Below are positions 54,627 through 63,867 of a stretch of 64,000 nucleotides of DNA, one piece after another. The notes under the pieces are model-generated. The model was not told the origin of the DNA. It saw only the letters and a program-made list of their open reading frames with translations, and made no database searches. The DNA is taken from NCBI RefSeq assembly GCF_900113245.1, contig NZ_FOOQ01000001.1, positions 248,001-312,000 of the forward strand. Direction: 5' to 3'. Source of the DNA: Halopelagius inordinatus. Its GTDB lineage: Archaea > Halobacteriota > Halobacteria > Halobacteriales > Haloferacaceae. Both the position numbers and the translations under genes were made by a program. Each line of letters opens with the position of its first letter. The first letter of the stretch is position 1.

Positions 54627-55046
54627 ATGAAGGTCACGCTGTCGGACGCCGAACGCCGATACATCGCCCTCTTCGAGGACGAGACGGGCGCGGCGGCGAG
54701 AGACTGTCTCACGTTCGACGACCGGGTCGTCATCCTGGTCGCCGCCGGAGAGATGGGCCAAGCCATCGGTCCCGGCGGGCAGAACGTCGAGGCGGTCGAA
54801 GAGAAGATCGGTCGGTCGGTCGAACTCGTCGAGGACGCGGACACGTCCGAGGCGTTCGTCGCGAGTGCCCTCGCGCCCGCGGCGGTTCGACACGTGACCA
54901 TCTCGAACCAAGACGACCGCGTCGCGTACGTCGAAGTCGCGGACGAGGACCGCGGCGTCGCCATCGGAAAGGGCGGACAGAACATCGAGACGGCGCGCAC
55001 GTTGGCGCGTCGGCACTACGACATCGACGACATCCAACTGACCTGA
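54627..55046 (+). CDS. nusA: NusA-like transcription factor
   Basis: This 139-residue archaeal NusA has only the two KH RNA-binding domains, with GXXG loops at GPGGQNVEAV and GKGGQNIETA. The bacterial N-terminal RNA polymerase-binding domain is absent, as usual in archaea. It follows rpoA2 by 10 nt in the rpo operon. Confidence 0.95.
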   Translation: MKVTLSDAERRYIALFEDETGAAARDCLTFDDRVVILVAAGEMGQAIGPGGQNVEAVEEKIGRSVELVEDADTSEAFVASALAPAAVRHVTISNQDDRVAYVEVADEDRGVAIGKGGQNIETARTLARRHYDIDDIQLT

Positions 55047-55107
55047 GGCGGTCCGCCGCGCCCTTTCTGCGACCGCACTTTTGTGACTCGCTCGCGAACC
55101 GAGCGGT

Positions 55108-55992
55108 ATGCTCGAAGCGGCCGTCGGTCAGGTACCGGTTCCTCCCGTCGACGAGGCCACCGAAGCAGTCGACCACGTCGCGGAAGCGACCGACCAGTAC
55201 GTGCTCAGCGCAATCGCGTTTGCCGTCGTTTACCTCGTCGGTCGGTACGTGGTCACGCCCGCGATAGTCCGCGTCGTCCGGGCGCGCAACCCCAACAACT
55301 CGACGATGACCGCGGCGACGCAACGCTATCTCGCGGGCTTTTTCGCGGTCGTCGCGTTCGTCGTCGCCGTCACCGTCGCGGGGTACGGCCCCTCTCTCAG
55401 TCGGTCGGCGATACTCGTCGCGGCGGCGTCCGTCACGCTGGGTATCGCCGGACAGGACGCCATCGGCAACCTCGTAAGCGGCGTCTTCCTCGTCGCCGAC
55501 AAGGACTTCAACGTCGGCGACCACATCGAGTGGAACGAGTACACGGGCGTCGTCGTCTCCATCCGGTACCGGACGACGCAGGTGCGGACCGCGGAGGGCC
55601 ACGAGGTGACCATCCCGAACACGGAACTGTCCGCGAACGCGTTCGTGCGGCCGTACAACCGACGCCGCGTCGCGTTCTCCGAACGACTGCCGTTCGGCTA
55701 CGCGGTCGACGTCGACCGGGCGTCCGCGGTGCTCGAACGCGCCGTACTCGAAGCGGAGGGCGTCCGCGACCACCCGCGCCCCGCCGCCAACGTCGACGAA
55801 TTCTGCGCGGACGTGGTGTGGGTCAACATCACCTACTGGGTCGGAAACCCCCGAGAGGCGGACGTCGCCGAGATTCGAGGGGAGGCGGCGGACCGACTCA
55901 AACGCGCCTGCGACGAGTGGGACCTGCCGGTGTCTCCGCCGACGGACCACCGAGTGGTGGATTCGGTCGAGGTCACAGAGCAGTGGTCCTAG
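55108..55992 (+). CDS. Small-conductance mechanosensitive channel (MscS family)
   Basis: This 294-residue membrane protein has about four helices in the first 110 residues, then the MscS core with the pore-lining helix ([20 protein letters not shown]) and a cytoplasmic beta and alpha/beta cage (about 130-290, [20 protein letters not shown]). It probably releases solutes on osmotic downshock. It has its own CTTTTGTG box 27 nt upstream, so it may be independent of the rpo-rps genes around it. Confidence 0.88.
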   Translation: MLEAAVGQVPVPPVDEATEAVDHVAEATDQYVLSAIAFAVVYLVGRYVVTPAIVRVVRARNPNNSTMTAATQRYLAGFFAVVAFVVAVTVAGYGPSLSRSAILVAAASVTLGIAGQDAIGNLVSGVFLVADKDFNVGDHIEWNEYTGVVVSIRYRTTQVRTAEGHEVTIPNTELSANAFVRPYNRRRVAFSERLPFGYAVDVDRASAVLERAVLEAEGVRDHPRPAANVDEFCADVVWVNITYWVGNPREADVAEIRGEAADRLKRACDEWDLPVSPPTDHRVVDSVEVTEQWS

Positions 55993-56158
55993 GCCGCTTT
56001 CCGACCGGGACGCCCCCGGCGAGACGACTTCTCCGAACTCCTCTCGACCTACGCCGTCCGGAGAGCGCGTAACTCCGCTCGACGAGACGGCCTCAGATAC
56101 CTTCTTAGGGGGCGCTAATCGGACCTGCGGGCGTCTCGCACGCTTTCGAAAAGGGAGG

Positions 56159-56164
56159 CTTAAG
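56159..56164 (+). promoter_or_regulatory. TATA box of rpsL-rpsG
   Basis: CTTAAG is centred about 30 nt before the rpsL ATG, indicating a nearly leaderless start for the ribosomal protein pair. Confidence 0.5.
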
Positions 56165-56191
56165 TATCTCCGTCGGGAACTCACGTCCACT

Positions 56192-56620
56192 ATGGCGAAC
56201 GGCAAATACGCCGCGCGCAAACTCAAGCAGGACCGGCAGAAGCGACGCTGGTCCGACTCCGAGTACGCGCGCCGCGAACGTGGTCTCCGCAAGAAGTCCG
56301 ACCCCCTCGAAGGCGCACCGCAGGCTCGCGGTATCGTGCTGGAGAAGGTCGGTATCGAAGCAAAGCAGCCGAACTCGGCCATCCGAAAGTGCGTCCGCGT
56401 TCAGCTCATCAAGAACGGAAAGCAGGTCACCGCGTTCTGTCCCGGTGACGGCGCTATCTCGTTCATCGACGAGCACGACGAAGTCACCATCGCCGGTATC
56501 GGCGGCGCGAAGGGCCGCGCGATGGGTGACCTCTCGGGCGTGAACTACAAGGTCGACAAGGTAAACGGCGTGGCGATGCTCGAACTCGTCCGCGGTAACG
56601 CAGAGAAACCGGTGCGATAA
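56192..56620 (+). CDS. rpsL: 30S ribosomal protein S12
   Basis: This protein of the decoding centre has 142 residues. The archaeal S12/uS12 signature is clear: [19 protein letters not shown] with the conserved PNSA loop, then [19 protein letters not shown]. It overlaps rpsG by 1 nt (TAATG). Confidence 0.97.
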   Translation: MANGKYAARKLKQDRQKRRWSDSEYARRERGLRKKSDPLEGAPQARGIVLEKVGIEAKQPNSAIRKCVRVQLIKNGKQVTAFCPGDGAISFIDEHDEVTIAGIGGAKGRAMGDLSGVNYKVDKVNGVAMLELVRGNAEKPVR

Positions 56621-57234
56621 TGTCCGAGAGCGACACTCCCGACCCCGACGCCCCGGCGGACAGCGAGGAAGCGGCGGCGAACGCGCAACTGTTCGGCGTC
56701 TGGGACGTGACCGAGATAGAGTACACCGACCCCTCGACGGAGCGGTACATCAACGTCACCCCCATCGCTCACACGATGGGCCGTCACGCGTCGAAGCAGT
56801 TCAAGAAAAGCGAGATCAGCATCGTCGAACGACTCGTCAACCGCCTCATGCAGACCGAGGAGAACACGGGCCAAAAGCAGAAGGCGATGAAGATAACGAA
56901 GGACGCCTTCGAAATCGTCCACGACCGCACGGAGGAGAACCCCATCCAGATTCTCGTCCGCGCCGTCGAGAACGCCGCCCCGCGCGAGGAGACTGTCCGC
57001 CTGAAGTACGGTGGCATCTCCGTCCCGCAGGCCGTCGACGTCGCACCCCAGCGTCGCGTCGACCAAGCGCTCATGTTCCTCGCCGAGGGGACGAAGAAGG
57101 GCTCCTACAAGACGACGACGAGCGCAGCCGAGGCGCTCGCCCAGCAGCTCGTCTCCGCCGCGGACTACGACGTCCAGTCGTACGCTATCAACCAGAAAGA
57201 AGAGTCCGAACGCGTCGCGGAAGCGGCCCGATAA
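56620..57234 (+). CDS. rpsG: 30S ribosomal protein S7
   Basis: This 204-residue uS7 protein binds the 3' major domain of 16S rRNA. The core family motif is GRHASKQFKKSEISIVERLVN, followed by ENPIQILVRAVENAAPREET. The first 25 residues are an acidic, Ala/Asp-rich extension found in halophiles. A pyrimidine-rich tract follows the stop. Confidence 0.96.
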   Translation: MSESDTPDPDAPADSEEAAANAQLFGVWDVTEIEYTDPSTERYINVTPIAHTMGRHASKQFKKSEISIVERLVNRLMQTEENTGQKQKAMKITKDAFEIVHDRTEENPIQILVRAVENAAPREETVRLKYGGISVPQAVDVAPQRRVDQALMFLAEGTKKGSYKTTTSAAEALAQQLVSAADYDVQSYAINQKEESERVAEAAR

Positions 57235-57245
57235 CTCGCCGGACG

Positions 57246-57265
57246 CTCTCTTTTCTTCTCTCTTC
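57246..57265 (+). terminator. Pyrimidine-rich terminator after rpsG
   Basis: A 20-nt run of only C and T, including TTTT, begins 12 nt after the rpsG stop. Such tracts act as archaeal terminators. The next gene on this strand is aef2, about 1 kb away, with a convergent gene between. Confidence 0.4.
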
Positions 57266-57324
57266 GCCGACCGAGAGCCGACGGGTCGTCGCGCGGCGGT
57301 TCGGTCGCCGCCGTTCGCCGTCTC

Positions 57325-58089
57325 TCAGTCCGCCGCAGTCGCGTGGTTCGGCCCCTCTATCGCGTACCGCCGAGTCATCTCCACGAGCGACTTGCGGTAG
57401 TCGCTCTCTGTCGGGTCCGCGGCCAGCGTGCGGAACTCCCGCTTGAACGCGTCGAGTTCGACCGTCGGCGCGTCGTCGGCGGCGGCGTGCGCCAGGTCGT
57501 AGAGTCGGTGACTCGGCTCGACCACGTCGTGTCGCTCGACGAGAGCGAGCGCGAACGCCGCGTTGACCGCCGTAATCTCGGGGTCGGCGTCGGCGGTGAC
57601 GAGTCGGGAGTCGGGCCACGGCGACGGCCCGGGCTTTGCCGCCAGCGCCCGCGCCAGTTCGGATTCGAGGAAGTGAACGAGTTTCTCGGCGGGCGCAACC
57701 GAGAGCGTGATGTCGTCGGCGTAGATGTCTTTCATGTGATTCGCGATCTGGTAGCAGTGAGCGACTTTCCTTCGCTCGACCGAACTCCCCGACAGTGCGA
57801 GGAAGATGGCCTCCTCCGTGGACTGGACGTGCGAGGCGTGTCGCTCCTCGTTTCGGGCCATGTGCGAGAGTTCGTGGAGGACGAGTTCGCGAGCCATCGC
57901 GCTCGTGGCGGCCTGCTGTGAGATGTTGAGGACGTGGCGGTCGTCGTAGTGGGCCGCCCACGTGCGCTCGTCGGGGTCCTCGCGGACGTCGACGTGTACC
58001 GGTCGGTCGAGGTCGTACTCCGTCTCGAAGAGGTCGACGGCGCTCAAGAAGGGGTCCGCCGGCGCAGACCCTCGTATCCGTAAATCCAT
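57325..58089 (-). CDS. DUF5781-like protein with an HExxH motif
   Basis: This 254-residue haloarchaeal protein contains VLHELSHMARNEE (about residues 77-89), an HExxH zinc-protease signature with a possible downstream glutamate in the STEEAIF region. The rest is largely helical. I believe it belongs to DUF5781. A peptidase role is possible but unproven. The ATG at 58089 is preferred over a GTG at 58104. It sits on the opposite strand inside the rps-aef2 cluster. Confidence 0.7.
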   Translation of the reverse strand: MDLRIRGSAPADPFLSAVDLFETEYDLDRPVHVDVREDPDERTWAAHYDDRHVLNISQQAATSAMARELVLHELSHMARNEERHASHVQSTEEAIFLALSGSSVERRKVAHCYQIANHMKDIYADDITLSVAPAEKLVHFLESELARALAAKPGPSPWPDSRLVTADADPEITAVNAAFALALVERHDVVEPSHRLYDLAHAAADDAPTVELDAFKREFRTLAADPTESDYRKSLVEMTRRYAIEGPNHATAAD

Positions 58090-58310
58090 GCGTGGCGTTA
58101 CCACGGCGTCGTCGGGTATGACTCTTGCGCCGAGGGCGGCCCGACCGCGCGACGCCGAGAACGGGGCGTACCGGCGGGTTCACCGTCGTTCGGATTCGCG
58201 CGTCCGTCGCTGGCGGTGATTGTGTGAGAAAGAGACATACCGAGGCGAGAGCCCGCCGAATCCGGGCGTTTCACCACGGCAAAACACTACCCTTTTGACC
58301 CTCCTTCCGG

Positions 58311-58322
58311 TACTGGCCAGTA
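58311..58322 (+). promoter_or_regulatory. Perfect palindrome just before aef2
   Basis: TACTGGCCAGTA is a perfect 12-bp palindrome ending 2 nt before the aef2 ATG. It covers the expected transcription start of a leaderless or short-leader message. Confidence 0.4.
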
Positions 58323-58324
58323 TA

Positions 58325-60514
58325 ATGGGCCGACGAAAGAAGATTGTACAAGAGTGTGAGAAACTGATGGACAAGCCGGAGCAGATCCGGAACATCGCCA
58401 TCGCAGCTCACGTCGACCACGGAAAGACGACGCTGACAGACAACCTCCTTGCGGGCGCCGGGATGATCGCCGACGAGGGCGAGGCCACCCGCCTGATGAT
58501 GGACACCGAGGAGGACGAACAGGAACGTGGCATCACCATCGACGCGGCGAACGTGTCGATGACCCACGAGTACCAAGAGAAGAACCACCTCATCAACCTC
58601 ATCGACACGCCGGGCCACGTCGACTTCGGTGGCGACGTGACGCGTGCGATGCGCGCCGTCGACGGTGCGTTGGTCGTCGTCGACGCCGTCGAAGGCGCGA
58701 TGCCGCAGACCGAGACGGTCGTTCGTCAGGCCCTCCGCGAGGGCGTCAAGCCCGCGCTCTTCATCAACAAGGTCGACCGCCTCATCTCGGAACTCCAAGA
58801 GGGTCCCGAGGAGATGCAGCAGCGTCTCACCGACGTCATCGGCGACGTCAACGAACTCATCCGCGGGATGACCCAAGACATGGACAACGTCGAAGACTGG
58901 ACCGTCTCCGTCGAAGACGGTACCGTCGCCTTCGGCTCGGCCCTCTACAAGTGGGGCGTCTCGCTCCCGTCGATGCAGGAGACGGGCATGTCGTTCGGCG
59001 ACATCATCGAACTCGAACGCGCCGACAAGCGGATGGAACTCCACGAGAAGACGCCGCTCTCGAACGTCGTCCTCGACATGGTCGCGGAGCACTTCCCGAA
59101 CCCGCTCGAGGCCCAGCCTCACCGCATCCCGCGCGTCTGGCGCGGTGACGCCGACTCCGACCTCGCACACCAGATGCGCGACGTCGACGACGACGGCGAC
59201 GTCGTCTTCATGGTGACCGACATCTCGATGGACCCCCACGCGGGCGAAATCGCCACCGGTCGCCTCTTCTCGGGGACCATCCAGAAGGGCCAAGAGCTCT
59301 ACGTCTCCGGGACGGCGGGCAAGAACCGCGTCCAGTCCGTCGGTATCTTCATGGGCGGCGAACGGGAGGAACTCGACCGCGGCGTTCCGGCGGGGAACAT
59401 CGCGGCCGTCACCGGTCTCCGCGACGCCATCGCGGGTTCGACCGTCTCCTCTCTGGAGATGACGCCGTTCGAGTCCATCGAGCACATCTCCGAGCCGGTC
59501 ATCACGAAGTCCGTCGAGGCAAAGAACATGGACGACCTGCCGAAACTCATCCAGACGCTCCAGCAGGTCGCAAAGGAGGACCCGACCATCCGCGTCGAGA
59601 TTAACGAGGACACCGGCGAGCACCTCATCAGCGGACAGGGCGAACTCCACCTGGAAGTCATCACCCAGCGCATCCAGAAGAACCAGGGTATCCCGGTCGT
59701 CACCGGCGAACCCATCGTCGTCTACCGCGAGAAGCCCCAGAGCCAGTCGCGCGAAGTCGAGGGCGTCTCGCCGAACCGCCACAACAAGTTCTACATCACG
59801 GTCGAGCCTCTCTCCGAGGACATCGTCGAACAGATAAAGCGCGGCGAAATCTCGATGGACATGCCCGAACTGGAGCGCCGCGAAGCGCTGCAGGAAGCCG
59901 GCATGGACAAAGACTCCTCGCAGGACGTCGAACACATCCACGGGACGAACATCCTCATCGACGACACGAAGGGTATCCAGCACCTCAACGAGACGATGGA
60001 ACTCGTCATCGAGGGCCTCGAAGAGGCGCTCGACGACGGTCCGCTCGCGGCCGAACCCGTTCAGGGGTCGCTCCTCCGGCTTCACGACGCGAAGCTCCAC
60101 GAGGACACCATCCACCGCGGTCCGGCGCAGGTCATCCCCGCGGTCCGTAACGCGGTCCACCACGCGCTCATCGACGCGGACATCAAGCTCCTCGAACCCA
60201 TCCAGAACGTCCGCATCGACGTTCCCTCCGAGCACATGGGCTCTGCCTCCGGCGAGATTCAGGGTCGCCGCGGGCGCGTCGACGACATGTTCCAAGAGGG
60301 CGACCTGATGGTCATCGAGGGCATCGCGCCCGTCGAAGAGATGATCGGGTTCTCCTCGGACATCCGCTCGGCCACCGAGGGTCGCGCGTCGTGGAACACC
60401 GAGAACGCCGGCTTCCGCGTCCTCGCGGACAACCTCCAGCGCGAGAAGATAATGGAGATTCGAGAGCGGAAGGGAATGAAGCTCGAACTGTCGCAGGCCG
60501 TCGACTACATCTGA
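58325..60514 (+). CDS. aef2: Translation elongation factor EF-2
   Basis: This GTPase moves tRNA and mRNA through the ribosome. It has 729 residues. The G1 motif is AHVDHGKTT (28-36), G2/G3 lie in [13 protein letters not shown] and [10 protein letters not shown], and NKVD is present. The histidine expected to become diphthamide is in [19 protein letters not shown]. The ATG at 58325 is set by homology ([15 protein letters not shown]). A CTTTTGA box lies about 29 nt upstream. Confidence 0.98.
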   Translation: MGRRKKIVQECEKLMDKPEQIRNIAIAAHVDHGKTTLTDNLLAGAGMIADEGEATRLMMDTEEDEQERGITIDAANVSMTHEYQEKNHLINLIDTPGHVDFGGDVTRAMRAVDGALVVVDAVEGAMPQTETVVRQALREGVKPALFINKVDRLISELQEGPEEMQQRLTDVIGDVNELIRGMTQDMDNVEDWTVSVEDGTVAFGSALYKWGVSLPSMQETGMSFGDIIELERADKRMELHEKTPLSNVVLDMVAEHFPNPLEAQPHRIPRVWRGDADSDLAHQMRDVDDDGDVVFMVTDISMDPHAGEIATGRLFSGTIQKGQELYVSGTAGKNRVQSVGIFMGGEREELDRGVPAGNIAAVTGLRDAIAGSTVSSLEMTPFESIEHISEPVITKSVEAKNMDDLPKLIQTLQQVAKEDPTIRVEINEDTGEHLISGQGELHLEVITQRIQKNQGIPVVTGEPIVVYREKPQSQSREVEGVSPNRHNKFYITVEPLSEDIVEQIKRGEISMDMPELERREALQEAGMDKDSSQDVEHIHGTNILIDDTKGIQHLNETMELVIEGLEEALDDGPLAAEPVQGSLLRLHDAKLHEDTIHRGPAQVIPAVRNAVHHALIDADIKLLEPIQNVRIDVPSEHMGSASGEIQGRRGRVDDMFQEGDLMVIEGIAPVEEMIGFSSDIRSATEGRASWNTENAGFRVLADNLQREKIMEIRERKGMKLELSQAVDYI

Positions 60515-60529
60515 GCGTCGGCGCTCTCT

Positions 60530-60553
60530 GACGCCGGACGCGCGTCCGGCGTC
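60530..60553 (+). terminator. Perfect stem-loop after aef2
   Basis: A 24-bp perfect palindrome (11-bp arms GACGCCGGACG/CGTCCGGCGTC, 2-nt centre) begins 16 nt after the stop and is followed by a T/C-rich stretch. It may end the message or block 3' decay. Confidence 0.5.
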
Positions 60554-60681
60554 TCAGTTCTCTCTCGCTGCCCCAAGTGGCCGTAGCCGCAGGTTCTTCG
60601 ACTCGCGATGGCTTCGAGTATCGATTTTGAGACTGTACCCGGAGCCTACATGTCGCCGCGCTCCGTCCGGGAGGTATACAG

Positions 60682-61860
60682 ATGCGCCCACGACTGCTCT
60701 CTCTCGCCGACCGACTCGGGTTCTCGTCCCCGCCGGACGCGGCGTTCGACGGAACGCAGAGGCGGGGACCGAAACGACTCGTCGCAAGCGGGCTTCTCGC
60801 TTCGACCGGACTCCTCCTTCTCGTCCCGAACATGTATCCGCTCCTCCGCGGAGCGCCGACGCCTATCGCGACCGCCCTCTCGGTTCTCGGCTCCGCCGTC
60901 TCGGTCGGACTCGTCGCCGCCGGATATCTCCTCCACCGGAGCCGATTCAGCGACCGCAACGCGGTCAGAATCGCGGCGTGGAACGCCCTCGGCGTCGTCG
61001 TCCTCGGTCTCGTGATGCTCGGACACGCCGCCTCGCAGGGGGCCGTCCCGACCGGATTAGACACCACCACGTTCGTCGTCGCCAACCTCGTCGCTATCGC
61101 CGCCGCGGCGCACGTCGTCATCGGCGTCTACGACGCCCGGCGAGTCAGAGCAGAGCAACTCGCCAGAGAACGCCGTCGAATCGCCGTTCTCAACCGCGTC
61201 CTCAGACACAACCTCAGACACGAGGCGCAGGTGCTCTCTGGGTACGCCGACATCGTCGCGGCCGAGGCGGGCGCGAACGACCGACTCGCGTCCTCGGCGG
61301 CGACGGTCAAGCGGAGTGCCGATACGGTGGGGAGTCTCGCCGACGACGCGAAAGTCATCATGCAGGCACGAGAGCGGGGTCCGGACGCCTACGAACCGAC
61401 GGACGCCGAAGCGGTACTCGGCGGTGCCGTAGACGACGTTCGCGCGGACTCGCCGTCGGCGGACGTGACCGTGCGCGCCACAGACGAGAGCGTCTCGGTT
61501 CTCGCGACGAGCGACCTCCGACGCGCCCTGTCCGAACTCGTCGAGAACGCCGTAGAGCACGGTTCGACGGGCGACTCTCCGTCCGACGACGCCGCGGAAC
61601 GCGACTCCCCGAACGTCGCCGCGTCGGTCCGACGGGACGGCGACGTCGTGGAGTTCCGCGTCGTAGACGAGGGACCGGGCATCCCGGACCACGAACGAGC
61701 GGTCGTCAACGGCGACGCGGAGATAACGCAACTCACGCACGGGAGCGGTCTCGGCCTCTGGGTGGCGAAGGCAGTCGCCGAATCCCACGGCGGGGAGTTG
61801 ACGTTCGCCGAGGGGGACGCAGACGGCGCAGTCGTGACGCTCTCGGTTCCACGGGCCTGA
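60682..61860 (+). CDS. Membrane-bound histidine kinase
   Basis: This 392-residue kinase has about four membrane helices (within 30-145) without a large extracellular domain, then a HisKA-like segment with the phospho-histidine in LNRVLRHNLRHEAQVLSGY (about 172-190) and an HATPase domain (about 275-390: ELVENAVEHG, VVDEGPGIP, GSGLGLWVAK). A clear Shine-Dalgarno GGGAGGT lies 6 nt before the ATG, so unlike its neighbours this gene is not leaderless. No response regulator is adjacent. Confidence 0.88.
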   Translation: MRPRLLSLADRLGFSSPPDAAFDGTQRRGPKRLVASGLLASTGLLLLVPNMYPLLRGAPTPIATALSVLGSAVSVGLVAAGYLLHRSRFSDRNAVRIAAWNALGVVVLGLVMLGHAASQGAVPTGLDTTTFVVANLVAIAAAAHVVIGVYDARRVRAEQLARERRRIAVLNRVLRHNLRHEAQVLSGYADIVAAEAGANDRLASSAATVKRSADTVGSLADDAKVIMQARERGPDAYEPTDAEAVLGGAVDDVRADSPSADVTVRATDESVSVLATSDLRRALSELVENAVEHGSTGDSPSDDAAERDSPNVAASVRRDGDVVEFRVVDEGPGIPDHERAVVNGDAEITQLTHGSGLGLWVAKAVAESHGGELTFAEGDADGAVVTLSVPRA

Positions 61861-62015
61861 TTCCGGAAGCGGCCGGACCGCTCTCGGGGGCAACGAGACG
61901 CGAGATATCTGAGGGCTGCCCGCCCCGTCGTCGTCCCGCAATCGCATCGACTGCGAACCGGCCTCCCCGTGTGAACGCACGCGGAGCGCCGGACAGATTT
62001 GCAACCGACGAAGGC

Positions 62016-62021
62016 TTATAA
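62016..62021 (+). promoter_or_regulatory. TATA box of the leader-ACT-hom operon
   Basis: TTATAA is centred 27.5 nt before the ATG of the 34-residue leader ORF, so the message should start at or within 2 nt of that ATG. Confidence 0.6.
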
Positions 62022-62045
62022 GCCGAGCAACGAGTTGTCGATAGT

Positions 62046-62150
62046 ATGCAGACGGGGACCACTCTCCCGCGCCGCACCGACACGGAGCAACAGTACGACC
62101 GCTCCCTGTCGACAACAGGTGAGCGGCGCCGTCGGGGGGTGGAACGATGA
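62046..62150 (+). CDS. Thr-rich 34-residue leader ORF of the hom operon
   Basis: This short ORF begins exactly where a leaderless message should begin and overlaps the next gene by 4 nt (ATGA), so translation of the two is coupled. It encodes 7 Thr and 8 Arg among 34 residues; two Thr codons are adjacent (ACA ACA at residues 23-24), codons that are uncommon in this GC-rich genome. The downstream genes serve threonine/methionine synthesis, so a regulatory leader is a reasonable guess. No homologue is recognised. Confidence 0.55.
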   Translation: MQTGTTLPRRTDTEQQYDRSLSTTGERRRRGVER

Positions 62151-62728
62151 CCGGCGACGAAGACGCCGCAGACACCGGCCCCGACGCGGACGTCACCGAA
62201 ACCGACGGCGGGGAACGGCCCCAACCGCACACGGTCCGTCTCGAACTCGTGGACGAACCCGGAGAGTTGCTCGCCGCCCTCCGGCCGATATCCGACAACG
62301 GCGGTAACCTGCTGTCCATCTTCCACGAACGGGGGAATCTGACCCCCCGCGGGCGAATCCCCGTGGAGGTGGACTTGGAGTGTCCGCCCGACCGCTTCGA
62401 GACCATCGTCGAAGCTCTCCGAAACGAGGGCGTCAACGTCATCCAAGCGGGCGCGGAGCGCTACGGCGAGGAACTGTCGGTCGTCCTCATCGGACATCTC
62501 GTGGACACCGACCTCTCGGATACGCTCCGCCGCATCGAGGAGTGCAGTTCGGCCTCGGTCTCCGACATCTCGCTCAACGCGCCGGAGGGCAGAGAGGACG
62601 TCTCCAGCGCCCGCCTCCGCCTCGCGACGCGCGCGGGCGAGACGGAAGCCGCGATCGACGCCGTCCGGACGATTGCCGACGAAAAGGAGTTACACGTCGT
62701 CGAACCCCTCACGGAGGGAACCGCATGA
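62147..62728 (+). CDS. ACT-domain regulatory protein of homoserine metabolism
   Basis: This 193-residue protein has an acidic N-terminal tail (1-25), an ACT domain (about 25-100, TVRLELVDEPGELLAALRPI) and a second ACT-like domain (about 105-190). ACT domains bind amino acids and give feedback control. It overlaps hom by 4 nt, so it probably acts on the homoserine dehydrogenase as a separate regulatory subunit. Confidence 0.85.
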   Translation: MTGDEDAADTGPDADVTETDGGERPQPHTVRLELVDEPGELLAALRPISDNGGNLLSIFHERGNLTPRGRIPVEVDLECPPDRFETIVEALRNEGVNVIQAGAERYGEELSVVLIGHLVDTDLSDTLRRIEECSSASVSDISLNAPEGREDVSSARLRLATRAGETEAAIDAVRTIADEKELHVVEPLTEGTA

Positions 62729-63681
62729 GCGGACACCGCCTCGCCGTCGTCGGCGCGGGTGCGGTCGGCGGGTCGGTCGTCGAACTCGCCGCGGAGTACG
62801 GCCACACCGTCACCGCCTTCGCCGACTCCTCGTCGGCCGTCGTGGACGAGGAGGGCATCGACCCCGCGTCCGTCCTCGAACGCAAGCGGACGGAGGGCGT
62901 CGTCGGGAGCGGCGACCCGGAGGACGCTCTCGACGCCGAGTACGACGTGTTGGTGGAGGCGACGCCGACGACGCTCGGCGACGCCGAACCCGGCTTCTCT
63001 CACGCGCGGTCGGCGCTCGAACGCGACAGACATCTCGTGCTCGCGAACAAGGGTCCGGTCGCCGAACGCTACGGCGAGTTGACGTCGCTCGCGCGCGAGA
63101 GCGCGGGCGACGTCCGGTTCGAGGCGACGGTCGGCGGCGCGATTCCCGTCCTCTCGACTATCGAGGACCTCGGCCCCTCCCACGTCGAGGCGGCGCGCGG
63201 CGTCCTCAACGGGACGGCGAACTTCGTCCTCTCGCGGATGGCCGCCGAGGGACTCGACTACGAACACGTGCTCGCGGAAGCGCAGGACCTCGGCGTCGCG
63301 GAGGCGGACCCCTCCTTCGACGTCGAGGGGACCGACGCGGCGTTGAAATGCGTCATCCTCGCGAACGTCCTCTCCGACGGAAGAGAGTACACCCTCGCGG
63401 ACGCCGAAGTCGAGGGTATCACGGACATCCCCGGCAGCGCACTCGATTTGGCCGCCGAGGACGGGCGGACGATTCGCCTCATCGGCGAGGCGACGCCGAA
63501 CGGCGGCGTCCGCGTCGGCCCGCGCCTCGTCCCGACGAACGCGGCGCTCTCTGTCACCGGGACGCGGAACATCGTCCAACTGGAGACCGCTCACGCCGGC
63601 CAGTTGAACATCAGCGGCCGCGGAGCGGGCGGCCCAGAGACTGCAACGGCCGTTCTCGCCGACGTCGGGCGACTCGACTGA
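62725..63681 (+). CDS. hom: Homoserine dehydrogenase
   Basis: This enzyme reduces aspartate semialdehyde to homoserine, the branch point to threonine and methionine. It has 318 residues. The NAD(P) site is VVGAGAVGGSVVELA, followed by the catalytic segment KGPVAERYGELTSLA, EATVGGAIPVLSTI and NGTANFVLSRM, and DVEGTDAALKCVILAN. It has no ACT domain of its own; that function seems to be supplied by the overlapping upstream gene. Confidence 0.95.
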   Translation: MSGHRLAVVGAGAVGGSVVELAAEYGHTVTAFADSSSAVVDEEGIDPASVLERKRTEGVVGSGDPEDALDAEYDVLVEATPTTLGDAEPGFSHARSALERDRHLVLANKGPVAERYGELTSLARESAGDVRFEATVGGAIPVLSTIEDLGPSHVEAARGVLNGTANFVLSRMAAEGLDYEHVLAEAQDLGVAEADPSFDVEGTDAALKCVILANVLSDGREYTLADAEVEGITDIPGSALDLAAEDGRTIRLIGEATPNGGVRVGPRLVPTNAALSVTGTRNIVQLETAHAGQLNISGRGAGGPETATAVLADVGRLD

Positions 63682-63814
63682 GCAGCGACGCTCGGCGAGT
63701 CTGTCACCGAATTTGCATATTCGGGCGAGAATCCGGGATGCGGTGTGACATCTCGTCTCACAAAATCGCGGTACGACGCCGCTCTGGCCTGTATAGCGTA
63801 TCGAAATCGTTTTA

Positions 63815-63834
63815 GGTGTTTCAGGTTAAACACC
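63815..63834 (+). promoter_or_regulatory. Inverted repeat at the EF-1alpha promoter
   Basis: GGTGTTT-CAGGTT-AAACACC is a perfect 7-bp inverted repeat with a 6-nt centre. Its middle, GTTAAAC, is itself a candidate TATA box for the EF-1alpha gene 33-53 nt downstream. A second TATA candidate, GTTTTAG (63809-63815), abuts the left arm. Either way the repeat covers the core promoter. Confidence 0.45.
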
Positions 63835-63867
63835 CTTCCACAGAGCGCCTTAGCGCGTGACCCACCA

